From Methylomonas sp. ZR1 (lineage in GTDB: Bacteria; Pseudomonadota; Gammaproteobacteria; Methylococcales; Methylomonadaceae): 64,000 nt of DNA. The notes below the pieces were generated by a model. The model was not told the origin of the DNA. It made no database searches and was given only the letters and a program-made list of their open reading frames with translations. This document shows, in pieces, positions 1 through 8,722 of the stretch. The position numbers and the translations under genes were made by a program. Within the stretch, counting starts at the first letter, position 1. Every line of letters starts with the position of its first letter. The stretch is taken from positions 4,960,001 through 5,024,000 of the forward strand of contig NZ_RCST01000001.1 of NCBI RefSeq assembly GCF_013141865.1, in the 5' to 3' direction.

Positions 1-178
1 GGGTGTTCATGCCGGTGATGTAGAACAGTTCATCAACCCGTAACCGGCGTTTGCCGTTCTGTAGTTCGATGGCGCCAATGGCATCGACGTCCAAACCTTG
101 CAGCTTTTGACAAACCAGCGGCGACATGTCGATACGCTGGTCAGTTGGCTGTTTCAGGGTAAAGGTTAACGCGCTCAT
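1..178 (-). CDS. fhcC: Formyltransferase/hydrolase complex subunit C (partial, N-terminus only)
   Basis: Only the first 59 codons are inside the window; the gene runs off the left edge. It starts at the ATG ending at 178, whose ATGA overlaps the fhcD stop, so the two are translationally coupled. FhcC belongs to the beta-helical subunit C family of formylmethanofuran dehydrogenases. In methylotrophs it is part of the FhcABCD complex that converts formyl-H4MPT to formate. Identification rests mainly on position after fhcB-A-D, since little sequence is visible. Confidence 0.8.
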   Translation of the reverse strand, partial: MSALTFTLKQPTDQRIDMSPLVCQKLQGLDVDAIGAIELQNGKRRLRVDELFYITGMNT

Positions 179-1071
179 GCCATGATCTCCTGCAAATGAA
201 AGTGGAACGGGCCCAATTTGCCGCCGTAATTGCCGGCACTGATACGCTTGATGCCGTTGGCCGCGCCCAGATCGCAAACTGCTTGAATGCCCACGCGCAT
301 GGCTTTATCTATGTCTTCCTTACTCAAACCGTCGATGACAATTTCCATCACCGATTCGATTTCGGGTGACAAATCGGTTTTGGTCACGCCTTTTAAAGTC
401 GGGCAAAAAGCATCGTTTGTTGATGCGCCCAATGACGCGTATTTTGAGCCAACTTTGGAGCCCGAGCGCACCACGCCGCCGGGGAAGGGCATAATCACAT
501 TGGGGATTTTGCGCATTTCTTCAATCGCCGCCTCGCAGGCCGCCAAGGCTTGTGGTTGCGATTCCGCCAATACCAGAAAATTGCCGCCGCCGACCGCGTC
601 CACCATGCCGGTGGTGGCTTCGGTGAGAAACTCGCCGTCCATGACTGGTACCCGCCAGTAACGCTTGCCGCCGATTTTCTTGGCGATTTGGAAGCCGTCG
701 CCGAAGTAGCGTAGGTTTTTACCCAACGGAATCGGTTTGCCGCCTCCGATGCCGGCAAATAAGGCTGAAGTCGGTGAAGTTAATACGCATTGCCCGGCGC
801 GGGTTTCCAATTGCTTGGCCAAGCCTTTACCGCCCATCGCATAAATCATGATGGCCACGCCTGGGCGTCCGTCCGGAGTCTCGTCTGGACTCAATATCCG
901 TTCGATGCCAGCCTCGCAGCCGCAGGCAATTACCGAAGTCGCAAAGCCGGTCATCGCTTGTGCGGAAATCATCGCCCATTTTTCGTTTTGGGCGGTGATG
1001 ATAGCCCGCGTGGCCTTCATCGGAAACGCTTCCGCAAAGGTTTTGTCGATGGTTACGCCGTTAATGATCAT
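175..1071 (-). CDS. fhcD: Formylmethanofuran:tetrahydromethanopterin formyltransferase (Fhc subunit D)
   Basis: A 298-residue protein of the usual FTR/FhcD length, opening MIINGVTIDKTFAEAFPMKA and ending with a typical FHFHLQEI stretch. The enzyme moves the formyl group between H4MPT and methanofuran (methylofuran in methylotrophs) in the cytoplasmic FhcABCD complex during formaldehyde oxidation. ATGA overlaps join it to fhcA upstream and fhcC downstream, marking a tight operon. No frameshift or missing segment is apparent. Confidence 0.95.
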   Translation of the reverse strand: MIINGVTIDKTFAEAFPMKATRAIITAQNEKWAMISAQAMTGFATSVIACGCEAGIERILSPDETPDGRPGVAIMIYAMGGKGLAKQLETRAGQCVLTSPTSALFAGIGGGKPIPLGKNLRYFGDGFQIAKKIGGKRYWRVPVMDGEFLTEATTGMVDAVGGGNFLVLAESQPQALAACEAAIEEMRKIPNVIMPFPGGVVRSGSKVGSKYASLGASTNDAFCPTLKGVTKTDLSPEIESVMEIVIDGLSKEDIDKAMRVGIQAVCDLGAANGIKRISAGNYGGKLGPFHFHLQEIMA

Positions 1072-2732
1072 GCTGCACCTCGCAACGGATGTGCCGTCAA
1101 ACTGCCGCGCCCGTCTTCGCTAATTTCGTCGTCGCTGATTTTAAAGTTGCCGAGTTTCATGGTCAGGTATTTGTCGAAATAAGGTTTGAGGTCTTTTTCG
1201 ATGGATAGATCGTAGTCCGGTTTGACGATATGGGTCGTGCCCCAGGTGACTTTCACCACCTCGCCGTCTTTAACGACCAGTTCGCCGTCCTTGAACACGT
1301 AATCGGGTTTGGTGAACATGGTCTGGCGGTCCGAGTTTTCAGTGTAAACGGTGATGTCGGCCCAGTTGCCTGCACTCAAGGCGCCACGATCTTTTAGGCC
1401 GATGATGCGGGCCGCGCCGGCGCGGGTCATGATGGCGATTTCGTTTAACGTGTATTCGCGCTCGATCGAGGCTAGCGTGGTCATTTTTTGCGCTTCCGGA
1501 TGGATGGTCGCCAGCATGTCGTTGCGGAAGCTGCGGTCCATCAATAGGCGGATCAAATGCGGGTAGCTGGTGAATGGCGCGCCGTTCGGGTGGTCGGTGG
1601 TCAGGAAGATTCGCCAAGGGTCTTCGACCAACAGGAAGATTTCCAAACCGATGGCCCATTGCAAGGCGTTGACGAAGTTTTGGTCCTTGTATTTAAACGG
1701 CACCACGCCGCAGCCGGCGTCGCATTCGATGTCCATGCACACCCATTTATTCGGGCTGGCGAAACGGTGGTTGGCGTGTTGGCGCATGTTATCGCCGGAG
1801 GCGGTCACTGTTTGACCGAACAGAATCTGGCCGACGTCGGCGGTGATATTTTTGTTGTTGTTGATCGCTTCGGCAATTTGCGCAGCGCCGGACGAGAATT
1901 TGAAATCGCCTTCGGTGCCGTAGCTGTGGAATTGAATATGCGTCAAGTGCATTGGTAAACCGTCGATGCCTTGAATGGTGTTCAAAGTGGTTTCCAGGTT
2001 GCCGGGTACGCCAAGATTACAGCCATGCACATGCAGCGGATGGGTAATACCCAGTTCTTTCACCGCGCGGGCCAGGGTTTGCAAGATTTGTCGGGGCGTG
2101 ACGTCGTAATGGCTGTTCTTCTCGTCCAAATCCAGTTTGCGCTGGTTGAATTTGAACGCATTGATGCCGCCGGCATTGACCACCTTGATGCCGATGCCTT
2201 TGGCGGCGTTTAGCGTCCAGGCCACGTAATCATTGATGGCTTTTTGATCTTTGTTGGCGGTCATCATGCGCAGCAAAAAGTCATCGCTGCCCAGCATCAC
2301 GTAGCCGCCCTTGTCGACTATCGGTGTGTCGCCCATTTCCATATGTGCTTGGCGAGCGTTGATCGGTAAAACCGCCGGTTCGAAGCAGGCGGTGTAGCCC
2401 ATTTCCGCATAGCGATAGCCCGCAACATAGGTGCTAGGCATCGCGTGGCCGTTACCGGAACGGGTAATCGATGTGCGGTGTACTGGGTCCTGGCGATGAT
2501 CTTCCGGCAACAGGGTGCGGGCGATATTGCCTTTGCCGCCGCCGATGTGGGTGTGCATGTCGATGGCGCCCGACATCACTACTTTGCCGCGCAAATCGTA
2601 TTCTTTGTCAACCGGTCTGCCGTCTTTAGGCGCATCGATAATGCGGCCGTCCTGCACGTAAATGTCTTGTTGCTGGCCGTCGATGCCGCTGGCCGGATCG
2701 TAAACGGTTCCACCTGTAAGTTTTATCAACAT
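1068..2732 (-). CDS. fhcA: Formyltransferase/hydrolase complex subunit A (amidohydrolase-type)
   Basis: A 554-residue amidohydrolase-superfamily protein homologous to formylmethanofuran dehydrogenase subunit A. A metal-binding HxH motif sits in MHTHIGGGKGN near residue 60. In this family the subunit hydrolyses formyl-methanofuran to formate. I chose the ATG at 2732 (MLIKLTGGTVYDPASGIDG) over an upstream in-frame ATG at 2801, because the upstream one lies inside fhcB and the family begins at MLIKL. An AGGAC ribosome site precedes it. It starts 10 bp after the fhcB stop and overlaps fhcD by 4 nt. Confidence 0.95.
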   Translation of the reverse strand: MLIKLTGGTVYDPASGIDGQQQDIYVQDGRIIDAPKDGRPVDKEYDLRGKVVMSGAIDMHTHIGGGKGNIARTLLPEDHRQDPVHRTSITRSGNGHAMPSTYVAGYRYAEMGYTACFEPAVLPINARQAHMEMGDTPIVDKGGYVMLGSDDFLLRMMTANKDQKAINDYVAWTLNAAKGIGIKVVNAGGINAFKFNQRKLDLDEKNSHYDVTPRQILQTLARAVKELGITHPLHVHGCNLGVPGNLETTLNTIQGIDGLPMHLTHIQFHSYGTEGDFKFSSGAAQIAEAINNNKNITADVGQILFGQTVTASGDNMRQHANHRFASPNKWVCMDIECDAGCGVVPFKYKDQNFVNALQWAIGLEIFLLVEDPWRIFLTTDHPNGAPFTSYPHLIRLLMDRSFRNDMLATIHPEAQKMTTLASIEREYTLNEIAIMTRAGAARIIGLKDRGALSAGNWADITVYTENSDRQTMFTKPDYVFKDGELVVKDGEVVKVTWGTTHIVKPDYDLSIEKDLKPYFDKYLTMKLGNFKISDDEISEDGRGSLTAHPLRGAA

Positions 2733-2742
2733 GTGTTTGGTC

Positions 2743-4002
2743 CTAAAGGGCTTGTTCGATAGCGGACAGGACTTCGGCGGTACTGGGCAGGCCGGAGTCA
2801 CGCAATTTTTTCAGGCGGATCGCCACCACATTGTCTAGGCGGTAAGCGTGGCCGGCATGGTCGATGCCGGGTGTGCCGACCGGGATGAACACATCCGGGT
2901 CTTTCTCGAACTTCATGCCGGAGCGAGCGATAACGATAGTCGGTAAGTGGGTTTTTGGGGGCAGTGCGCTGCTGTTAAAGGCCTGAACCCACAGCAAGGC
3001 ATCGGCTTCGCCGTTACTTAGCAGTGTTTGGCTGTCGTAAAGATAAGGATCGTACTCGGGGTAACCACGGGCAAAATTGACGCGCGCCGGGTAGCCGGTG
3101 GTCCAGCCGCAGACTTGGTTGGCGGTTTGGTCGCCTTCCTTGCCGCCCAGCGGAAAGCCGGAGCAGCGGGTGCCGGCTTGGTTAAGGTCTTTAACGATAT
3201 TGCACAGCGTTTGCACGGTTAGCTCGGCTTGATCGAATGCCAATGCCGCCGCGCCCCACAGAATGACGCCATACTGTGCGGCCTTCAGTTTGTCGGCGAT
3301 AAGCTGTAGCTCGCTAATGGCAATGCCGGCGACGCTTTGTGCGTTTAGCAAGTGGCCTTTAACCAGGGCCGACAATGCGGCAGCCACATCCGGTAAGTCG
3401 GCGTCGGCACAAGGTAGTACGCGGGCTTTTTGGCCGGTAGGAGAGGTTGAGGCGTTTCCCGACGGTGCTTTGCCCAGATAAATAATTTCCCGGTTTGCCG
3501 TGTTGTCGAGGAACATGGCTTCCTCATTCCACAAATACTTCTCGAAAAAGCGCGGGGCAAAAGCTTCCAGATCGGTGCCGACTATCAGCAATAAATCGCA
3601 ACGGTTTTTAAGTTCGGCTAATGTGGTATTCATCCAGCCGGAGTCTTGCAAAGCCAGTAAATTGCGGCGTGCGATATTAAAATTGAGGTTATCGACCACC
3701 GCGCCGCTTTTGTCGGCTAAAGCCAGCAATGCGCGCATGCCGTTGACGTCGGTGGCGCAGCCGCCGATCACAGGTTGATGGGTGTTTCGTAGCAATTCCG
3801 CAGCTTTAGTGGTCGCCGCTTCCAAACTCGCTGCCTGTCCGGCAATGCGCGGCACGGTGTCCGCTATGGCTTGTTCGAATGCCGGTGTATTAACCGAGCA
3901 ACCGTTTGCGGTCACTTTCAAGGTTGTGCCGTCCACCTGTATGCTCAGGTCGTCGGTACCCATGCCGCAAAAAGGGCTGGGTACCTCGGTTATTTCAGTC
4001 AT
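2743..4002 (-). CDS. fhcB: Formyltransferase/hydrolase complex subunit B
   Basis: A 419-residue protein beginning MTEITEVPSPFCGMGTDDLS, related to the molybdopterin-dependent subunit B of archaeal formylmethanofuran dehydrogenase. In bacterial Fhc complexes this subunit is known to lack redox cofactors and is thought to be structural. It heads the fhcB-A-D-C operon. A GAGGAC ribosome site precedes the ATG, and a pterin dehydratase gene ends 9 bp upstream. Confidence 0.93.
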   Translation of the reverse strand: MTEITEVPSPFCGMGTDDLSIQVDGTTLKVTANGCSVNTPAFEQAIADTVPRIAGQAASLEAATTKAAELLRNTHQPVIGGCATDVNGMRALLALADKSGAVVDNLNFNIARRNLLALQDSGWMNTTLAELKNRCDLLLIVGTDLEAFAPRFFEKYLWNEEAMFLDNTANREIIYLGKAPSGNASTSPTGQKARVLPCADADLPDVAAALSALVKGHLLNAQSVAGIAISELQLIADKLKAAQYGVILWGAAALAFDQAELTVQTLCNIVKDLNQAGTRCSGFPLGGKEGDQTANQVCGWTTGYPARVNFARGYPEYDPYLYDSQTLLSNGEADALLWVQAFNSSALPPKTHLPTIVIARSGMKFEKDPDVFIPVGTPGIDHAGHAYRLDNVVAIRLKKLRDSGLPSTAEVLSAIEQAL

Positions 4003-4011
4003 GGAAAGTCC

Positions 4012-4389
4012 TCAATCTTTTTTAATATATTTGAATCGTGGATCGTTGGGCGTGCCTTCCAGGATGCCGGCGGAAGTTTCCGCCGCATCCCACATCAACA
4101 CGTCCTCAATTTTTTGGGCTAACAGAAAATCTTTATCGGTGATGCCTTTTGCCGAATGCGTGACCAACTTGACGATCACGAATGCATAGGAAACAGTTAA
4201 ATCCGGGTGGTGCCAGGCTTTTTCCGCCAAGTGGCCGACGGTGTTGACCACCATTAAAGTCGCTTTCCAGCCGCTGGTCTTGATTTTGCGGCGGATCCAG
4301 CCGTTTTCGTAATACCAGTGCGGCAGTTCCTGTGCTAAACGTTCGGCGATTTCGGTCTCGCTATAGACCTTGGCAGTATCGTGCGACAT
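4012..4389 (-). CDS. Pterin-4a-carbinolamine dehydratase family protein
   Basis: A 125-residue protein matching the pterin-4a-carbinolamine dehydratase signature: a His-His-Pro segment (WHHPDLTVSY), then a spaced His and Asp (VTHSAKGITDKD). The classical enzyme dehydrates 4a-hydroxytetrahydropterin. Paralogues sit beside C1/H4MPT genes in methylotrophs, where a pterin-related role is presumed but unproven. It is just upstream of fhcB on the same strand and probably heads that transcript. Confidence 0.85.
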   Translation of the reverse strand: MSHDTAKVYSETEIAERLAQELPHWYYENGWIRRKIKTSGWKATLMVVNTVGHLAEKAWHHPDLTVSYAFVIVKLVTHSAKGITDKDFLLAQKIEDVLMWDAAETSAGILEGTPNDPRFKYIKKD

Positions 4390-4539
4390 CGTTTATCCCC
4401 CGGATTGAAGTGACTCGGCATTCTATCGCACAGTTTAGTCGGTGTCTTTACGGTGTACAGGTGTTTGGCTGGATTTCAGTGCCAATTGTCGGCAACTGGA
4501 GGGGGCTTTTTTTAACTGGCTTGTTTAGGCGGGTTAAGG

Positions 4540-4563
4540 GAATGCCTCAGCGCAGAGGCATTC
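4540..4563. terminator. Hairpin between sspB and the fhc operon
   Basis: A perfect 9-bp inverted repeat (GAATGCCTC / GAGGCATTC) with a 6-nt AGCGCA loop lies downstream of sspB. The T-run (TTTT) follows it only on the plus strand, while the neighbouring genes are all minus-strand. It is therefore either an imperfect terminator for sspB or a structural repeat. Confidence 0.4.
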
Positions 4564-4580
4564 TTTTCGGCATGCGTTTG

Positions 4581-4964
4581 CTATTTAACCACTCTTAACT
4601 GCGGTTTTTGCGGAGGTTTGGGTTCTGTCGGTGTCGGTGGGGTTTCGTCCTCATTCTCTTCCGGGTCGAAAATCATACCTTTGCCATTTTCCTTGGCATA
4701 GATGGCCAACACCGCTTTGCACGGCGCGATAATGCGCATGGGTTTGCCGGCAAACCGGGCGTTGAATTGGATTTCTTCATTGCCGAGCACCAAACCTTGA
4801 ATGGCTTCCGGGCGCATATTCAGTACGATTCGGCCATCTTCCACGAAGTCGCCCGGCAGCGTTACGCCGGGGTAGTCGGCGTTGACTAACAGATGGGGGG
4901 TCAGGCTGTTGTCGACGATCCATTCGTAGATGGAGCGAATCAGATAGGGTTTAAGTGGGGTCAT
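4581..4964 (-). CDS. sspB: ClpXP protease specificity-enhancing factor SspB
   Basis: A 127-residue SspB. The N-terminal substrate-binding fold (about residues 1-105) starts MTPLKPYLIRSIYEWIVDN and contains the conserved LNMRPEAI segment. An acidic/proline-rich linker follows. The last residues, LRVVK, match the ClpX-binding tail of this family. SspB delivers ssrA-tagged and other substrates to ClpXP. It overlaps sspA by 4 nt, the classic sspA-sspB operon. Confidence 0.95.
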   Translation of the reverse strand: MTPLKPYLIRSIYEWIVDNSLTPHLLVNADYPGVTLPGDFVEDGRIVLNMRPEAIQGLVLGNEEIQFNARFAGKPMRIIAPCKAVLAIYAKENGKGMIFDPEENEDETPPTPTEPKPPQKPQLRVVK

Positions 4965-5599
4965 TTGCTTGGGGCTTGCATCATGTCTTTTTCTTCGCGG
5001 CTCAGGCTTTCTTGAAAAGCCCGTCTGGAGAAAAGTCGGTTGGCGTAGGCGGTGATGCCTTTGCCTAGGCCGGCAATATCAATGCCGATGCTGGGAAGTC
5101 GCCACAAGAATGGCGCCATCGCACAATCGATCAGAGAATACTCGTCGCTCATAAAATACGGTGTCGCTTCAAATACCGGTGCGGCAGCCAGTAAGCTTTC
5201 CCGGAGTTGTTTTTTAGCCTTGGCGGCTTTTTTGTCGCCGTTGACCAGAACGTCATCCAGCAGCGGATACCACTCCTGATCGATGCGTTTGATCAGCATC
5301 CGGGCGTTGGCGCGGGAGACCGGGTCCATTTGGTGCAAGGCGGGGTGCGGGAAGCGTTCATCCAGATATTCCATGATGATGCGGGCGTCGTACAGCACTA
5401 AGTCGCGTTCCACGAAAGTCGGGGCATTACCGTTGGGGTTCAGTTCCAGCAGATCTTCCGGCGGGTCATTCGGGTCGAAAAACTCAACTTCCGCTGGCAC
5501 GCCTTTTTCGTATACAACTAGCCTGGCGCAGTGGCTCATTATGCAGGCTGGTGATGAAAAAAGAGTCATTGCGGATTTTCGGCTGGTGATGTTTGCCAC
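4961..5599 (-). CDS. sspA: Stringent starvation protein A (glutathione S-transferase fold, RNA polymerase-associated)
   Basis: A 212-residue protein with an N-terminal thioredoxin-like domain (MTLFSSPACIMSHCARLVVYEKG) and a C-terminal helical GST domain. SspA binds RNA polymerase under starvation and acid stress. The start is a GTG at 5599 with an AAAGAGG ribosome site about 8 nt upstream. This gives the short N-terminal extension typical of SspA, so I prefer it to the internal ATG. Confidence 0.93.
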   Translation of the reverse strand: MANITSRKSAMTLFSSPACIMSHCARLVVYEKGVPAEVEFFDPNDPPEDLLELNPNGNAPTFVERDLVLYDARIIMEYLDERFPHPALHQMDPVSRANARMLIKRIDQEWYPLLDDVLVNGDKKAAKAKKQLRESLLAAAPVFEATPYFMSDEYSLIDCAMAPFLWRLPSIGIDIAGLGKGITAYANRLFSRRAFQESLSREEKDMMQAPSK

Positions 5600-5696
5600 G
5601 AAGTGAACCTCTTTGAGTAACAGGATTTAAACCGGGGCAGATTGTAGCATGGATGTTGGGGCTTTTGGGGGCGATGCCGGACGCATTCGGCCGTTG

Positions 5697-5724
5697 AAAA
5701 TAACGGGCTGCACCCGGCTATTTT
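5697..5724 (-). terminator. Probable terminator of the pit-DUF47 operon
   Basis: On the minus strand, AAAATA and CGGG segments pair with their complements around a 5-nt loop, with a small bulge. The structure ends in TTTTC, 20 nt beyond the DUF47 stop. The imperfect stem keeps confidence moderate. Confidence 0.45.
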
Positions 5725-5743
5725 AAACGGCTTGTCGCACTAT

Positions 5744-6385
5744 TCAGCCCAGTTTGACGATGATGTCTTCCAGTACATTCGCGGTGGCATGAACCTTGTC
5801 GGCGGCATTGGACAAATGCCGATAAAGTTCGCGTTGTTTAAACATATTCAAGTAGTCATCGCCTTGGAATAAATCGGCGATGGCCTTGCGGTACATCTTC
5901 TCGATGCGGCGCTCCGAGTGGCGGGCGGCAAAGGCGTGTTGCTCGGCCTCGGCGGGGGCTTTGCCTAATACGGCGAAGCCGCGCTCCAGTGCTTTGATGC
6001 CCACTTGCAACTCGATGACCATCGCTTGCGAATGGCTGTCGGGGTTCAGTTCCAGGGCTTCCATCTCGTTATACGTGCTTTTGCAATAGGTAACGATGCT
6101 GTCCATAGAGGCGATGGCGCGATAAATGTCTTCGCGATCAATCGGTGTGGCAAACGAGCTGTTAAGTTCGTGCAGATTGTGCATGCGGATTCGGTCGGCT
6201 TCGTGCTCGTCTTCTTTCAACATCTTGCCGGCTTCGACTGATTCGCTGGCCATGAAACGGACGAGATTATCGACGGTGACGCAGACCTGCTGGCACTGTT
6301 GGTGCAGCAATAGATAGAAGTCGGCGGTTTTCGGGAATATTCGCTGAAACAGCCGGGAGGCCAGTGAAAGCTTGGGAGATGACAT
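5744..6385 (-). CDS. DUF47 (PhoU-like) phosphate transport accessory protein
   Basis: A 213-residue, largely helical protein of the DUF47/TIGR00153 family, starting MSSPKLSLASRLFQRIFPK. It has the family-typical EHEADRIR segment, an acidic/histidine metal-site element. These PhoU-like proteins are encoded next to Pit transporters and are thought to regulate them. It follows the Pit gene by 14 bp on the same strand. Confidence 0.88.
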   Translation of the reverse strand: MSSPKLSLASRLFQRIFPKTADFYLLLHQQCQQVCVTVDNLVRFMASESVEAGKMLKEDEHEADRIRMHNLHELNSSFATPIDREDIYRAIASMDSIVTYCKSTYNEMEALELNPDSHSQAMVIELQVGIKALERGFAVLGKAPAEAEQHAFAARHSERRIEKMYRKAIADLFQGDDYLNMFKQRELYRHLSNAADKVHATANVLEDIIVKLG

Positions 6386-6399
6386 GAAGATTACAGCGG

Positions 6400-7434
6400 C
6401 TATTTGAGAGAGTAGTCGAATATCAGAAAACTGATGCAGGCGATCATGGCCGCGCCGGGGATGGTGATCAGCCAGGTTCGCAAAATTTCCAAGGCTTTTC
6501 CCCAGCGTACCGCTCTGGGGCGATCAGATGCACCAATACCCATGATGGCCGATGCTACAACGTGCGTCGTGGACACCGGGGCGCCGAGTAGTGAGCTGCC
6601 GAAAATAGTCAGGCATGCGCTCAGCTGTGCGTTTAGCGCGTGGATTGGGCGGATTTTATAAATGGCAAAACCTAAGGTCCGCACGATACGCCAGCCGCCG
6701 GTCAGCACGCCGGCGGTCATGGCGCAAGCGCAAAACAACATCACCCAGCCTGGCACTTTAAAGCTGTCGATTTCCCCGCTAAGTAACAAAATCAAGGTCA
6801 ACACGCCCATGCTTTTTTGCGCGTCGTTGGCGCCGTGTGAAAAGGCCAGCGCGGCGGCGGTCAGCCATTGGGCGTTACGCAGCTGCCGATTAACGCTTGG
6901 CGATGCGGACCGCAATAAGAACATCGTCAGTCGCTGAATGATAAAGCCCACCAGAAAGCCCAGGACGGGCGAGAGCAATAAAGCCAGTAAAATTTTACTG
7001 AAGCCATGTATGCGGCCTTCACTTAAAGCGTTGAATCCCCAATCTATGGGTTTGCTGCCTATGCCGATTAGCGTGGCGCCGATCAAGCCGCCCATCAGCG
7101 CGTGTGACGACGACGATGGTAAGCCGCGCCACCAAGTAAACAAATTCCAGAATACTGCGGCGAAAAGTCCGGAGACTACAATTAACAACGCATCCGCTTT
7201 CGGAATGGAGGATAGATCCAGCAGGGTGCCGACTGTATTGGCGACGGCGGTTCCGCCTAGCAGCGGCCCCAGGAATTCGAAGATTGCTACCACCAAAACC
7301 GCCTGCACCGGCGTCATCGCGCGGGAGGCGATGACGCTGGCAATGATATTGGAGGCATCATGAAAACCGTTGGTGTAATCGAATACCAGCACAATGATGA
7401 TCGCAACACCGATAAACGAAACCAATGCCTCCAA
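6400..7434 (-). CDS. Inorganic phosphate transporter, Pit family
   Basis: A 344-residue polytopic membrane protein with the two Pit signature repeats: FDYTNGFHDASNIIA near the N-terminus and AFSHGANDAQKSMG in the second half. It imports metal-phosphate with protons across the inner membrane. The only start giving the conserved N-terminus is a TTG at 7434, and no strong ribosome site precedes it. It is paired with the DUF47 gene. Confidence 0.92.
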   Translation of the reverse strand: MEALVSFIGVAIIIVLVFDYTNGFHDASNIIASVIASRAMTPVQAVLVVAIFEFLGPLLGGTAVANTVGTLLDLSSIPKADALLIVVSGLFAAVFWNLFTWWRGLPSSSSHALMGGLIGATLIGIGSKPIDWGFNALSEGRIHGFSKILLALLLSPVLGFLVGFIIQRLTMFLLRSASPSVNRQLRNAQWLTAAALAFSHGANDAQKSMGVLTLILLLSGEIDSFKVPGWVMLFCACAMTAGVLTGGWRIVRTLGFAIYKIRPIHALNAQLSACLTIFGSSLLGAPVSTTHVVASAIMGIGASDRPRAVRWGKALEILRTWLITIPGAAMIACISFLIFDYSLK

Positions 7435-7456
7435 AATAGTGACGGCTTAATGCGGA

Positions 7457-7849
7457 TTAATTGACGACGTTATGGCCGCGCTGTCTCAGGCAGTTGCGGT
7501 AGGCATTTTTGTAGCGGTCGTTGGCTTGTATGCCTTGCTGAGCGCCGCCGCCGATACCGCCGGCCGCTGCACCAATGGCTGCGCCGGTGCCGGGGTTGCC
7601 GACTACCGCGCCAATGGCCGCGCCGCCCGCAGCGCCTATCAAGCCGCCAACTGCTGCGCCGGTGGCAGTGTCTTTAACGGTGCTGGACGACTGCGAAGCC
7701 AGTTGTTCGCATTCCTGCATGTCTTGATTCAAACGGAACGCATTGGGATCGTTATAGGTGTCCACCGTGGGAGTCCAGCCGGTGGTGGTGGCGCAACCGG
7801 CGACTAACAGGCTGGTTGCTAAAATCGATTTAAGCGGTAATTTATGCAT
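7457..7849 (-). CDS. Glycine-zipper lipoprotein
   Basis: A 130-residue lipoprotein. The signal peptide ends in a lipobox (LLVAGC, Cys19). A glycine/alanine zipper follows at about residues 63-105 (GAAVGGLIGAAGGAAIGAVV), then a Cys-containing tail. Such proteins (YMGG/OmpA-like Gly-zipper) insert in membranes, and their specific roles vary. A strong AAGGAG site lies 7 nt before the ATG. It is transcribed away from rpmH. Confidence 0.8.
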   Translation of the reverse strand: MHKLPLKSILATSLLVAGCATTTGWTPTVDTYNDPNAFRLNQDMQECEQLASQSSSTVKDTATGAAVGGLIGAAGGAAIGAVVGNPGTGAAIGAAAGGIGGGAQQGIQANDRYKNAYRNCLRQRGHNVVN

Positions 7850-7937
7850 GACAAGTCTCCTTCATTAATGCTGAATGCATTGTTAGTGTTCCAGAGAGTA
7901 GTCCATTTTGCACTGTTTTGGAAATTTACAAGTCAAA

Positions 7938-7966
7938 TTGACACTGGCAAGCCTGTCACGTATGAT
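7938..7966 (+). promoter_or_regulatory. Sigma-70 promoter of rpmH
   Basis: TTGACA, exactly 17 nt, then TATGAT: a near-perfect sigma-70 promoter. It lies 44 nt before the rpmH ATG, facing the rpmH-rnpA-yidD-yidC-mnmE block, as suits a highly expressed ribosomal protein gene. Confidence 0.9.
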
Positions 7967-8010
7967 TCGCAGCCTTTTTTATCCGTTTTTATCACCAAAG
8001 GCAGTAGCAC

Positions 8011-8145
8011 ATGAAAAGAACTTATCAACCCAGCAAAATCAAACGCGCTAGAACTCACGGCTTTCGTGCCAGAATGGCTACTGTGGGCGGTCGCAAAGTG
8101 ATCAATGCGCGCAGAGCTAAAGGCCGCGCATCGCTGACGGTTTAA
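8011..8145 (+). CDS. rpmH: 50S ribosomal protein L34
   Basis: A 44-codon gene translating to [20 protein letters not shown], continuing through a basic segment to GRASLTV. This is the full length and highly conserved sequence of bacterial L34. It follows the strong promoter by 44 nt and abuts rnpA. The dnaA gene often found divergent from rpmH is absent here; a lipoprotein gene occupies that position. Confidence 0.98.
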   Translation: MKRTYQPSKIKRARTHGFRARMATVGGRKVINARRAKGRASLTV

Positions 8146-8514
8146 TTGTCGGCGGAAGATTTCGGCTTTCCCGATCAGTATCGGCTAGGGACGCCCGCTG
8201 AATATAAAAAGGTATTTACCAATCCCGTAAAATCGACAGATAAATATTTTACGGTGTTGGCGACGCGCAACATCCTGCCGCATCCGCGGTTGGGTTTGGC
8301 CATCGCAAAAAAAACTATAAAAAAAGCAGTCGCAAGGAACCGCATTAAAAGGACTGTCAGGGAAAGTTTTAGATTACAGCGTCAACATATCGTCGGCATT
8401 GATATTGTTGTTTTGGCAAGAGGTGATGCAGCAAATGCAGCCTCGCCGATATTGAGGAAGTCATTGGAAAGGCATTGGCATAAACTGGTAGATCGATGCG
8501 ATTCCTGCTCATAA
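8146..8514 (+). CDS. rnpA: Ribonuclease P protein component
   Basis: A 122-residue RnpA with the conserved N-terminal [19 protein letters not shown] and the RNA-binding RNR-box ([16 protein letters not shown]). It binds the catalytic RNA of RNase P to mature tRNA 5' ends. The first usable start is a TTG at 8146, immediately after the rpmH stop. No in-frame ATG or GTG precedes the conserved region, so initiation is probably weak and coupled to rpmH. Confidence 0.95.
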   Translation: MSAEDFGFPDQYRLGTPAEYKKVFTNPVKSTDKYFTVLATRNILPHPRLGLAIAKKTIKKAVARNRIKRTVRESFRLQRQHIVGIDIVVLARGDAANAASPILRKSLERHWHKLVDRCDSCS

Positions 8515-8720
8515 CCCTGATCAAGGTTTACAAATACTTCATAAGTCCTTTGCTGGGACCCAGATGTCGTTTTTATCCCAGCTGTTCAAGTTATGGCTTA
8601 GAGGCAATCCAGATTCATGGTGCTTTCAAAGGCTCTTACCTCACGCTTCGACGCTTATTAAAATGCCACCCGTTTCATGAGGGTGGCATTGATCCTGTTC
8701 CGGAAAAATTGAGTAAATAA
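8496..8720 (+). CDS. yidD: Membrane protein insertion efficiency factor YidD
   Basis: A 74-residue protein with the family hallmarks: an N-terminal amphipathic helix ([20 protein letters not shown]), conserved cysteines (CRFYPSC) and the [13 protein letters not shown] tail. YidD assists YidC-dependent membrane insertion. It overlaps the end of rnpA by 19 nt and lies 2 nt before yidC. Confidence 0.95.
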   Translation: MRFLLITLIKVYKYFISPLLGPRCRFYPSCSSYGLEAIQIHGAFKGSYLTLRRLLKCHPFHEGGIDPVPEKLSK

Positions 8721-8722
8721 CA

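Noticed and set aside
7850..8010. Chromosome origin next to rpmH
   Set aside because: No dnaA gene and no cluster of DnaA boxes was seen; a lipoprotein gene is divergent instead.
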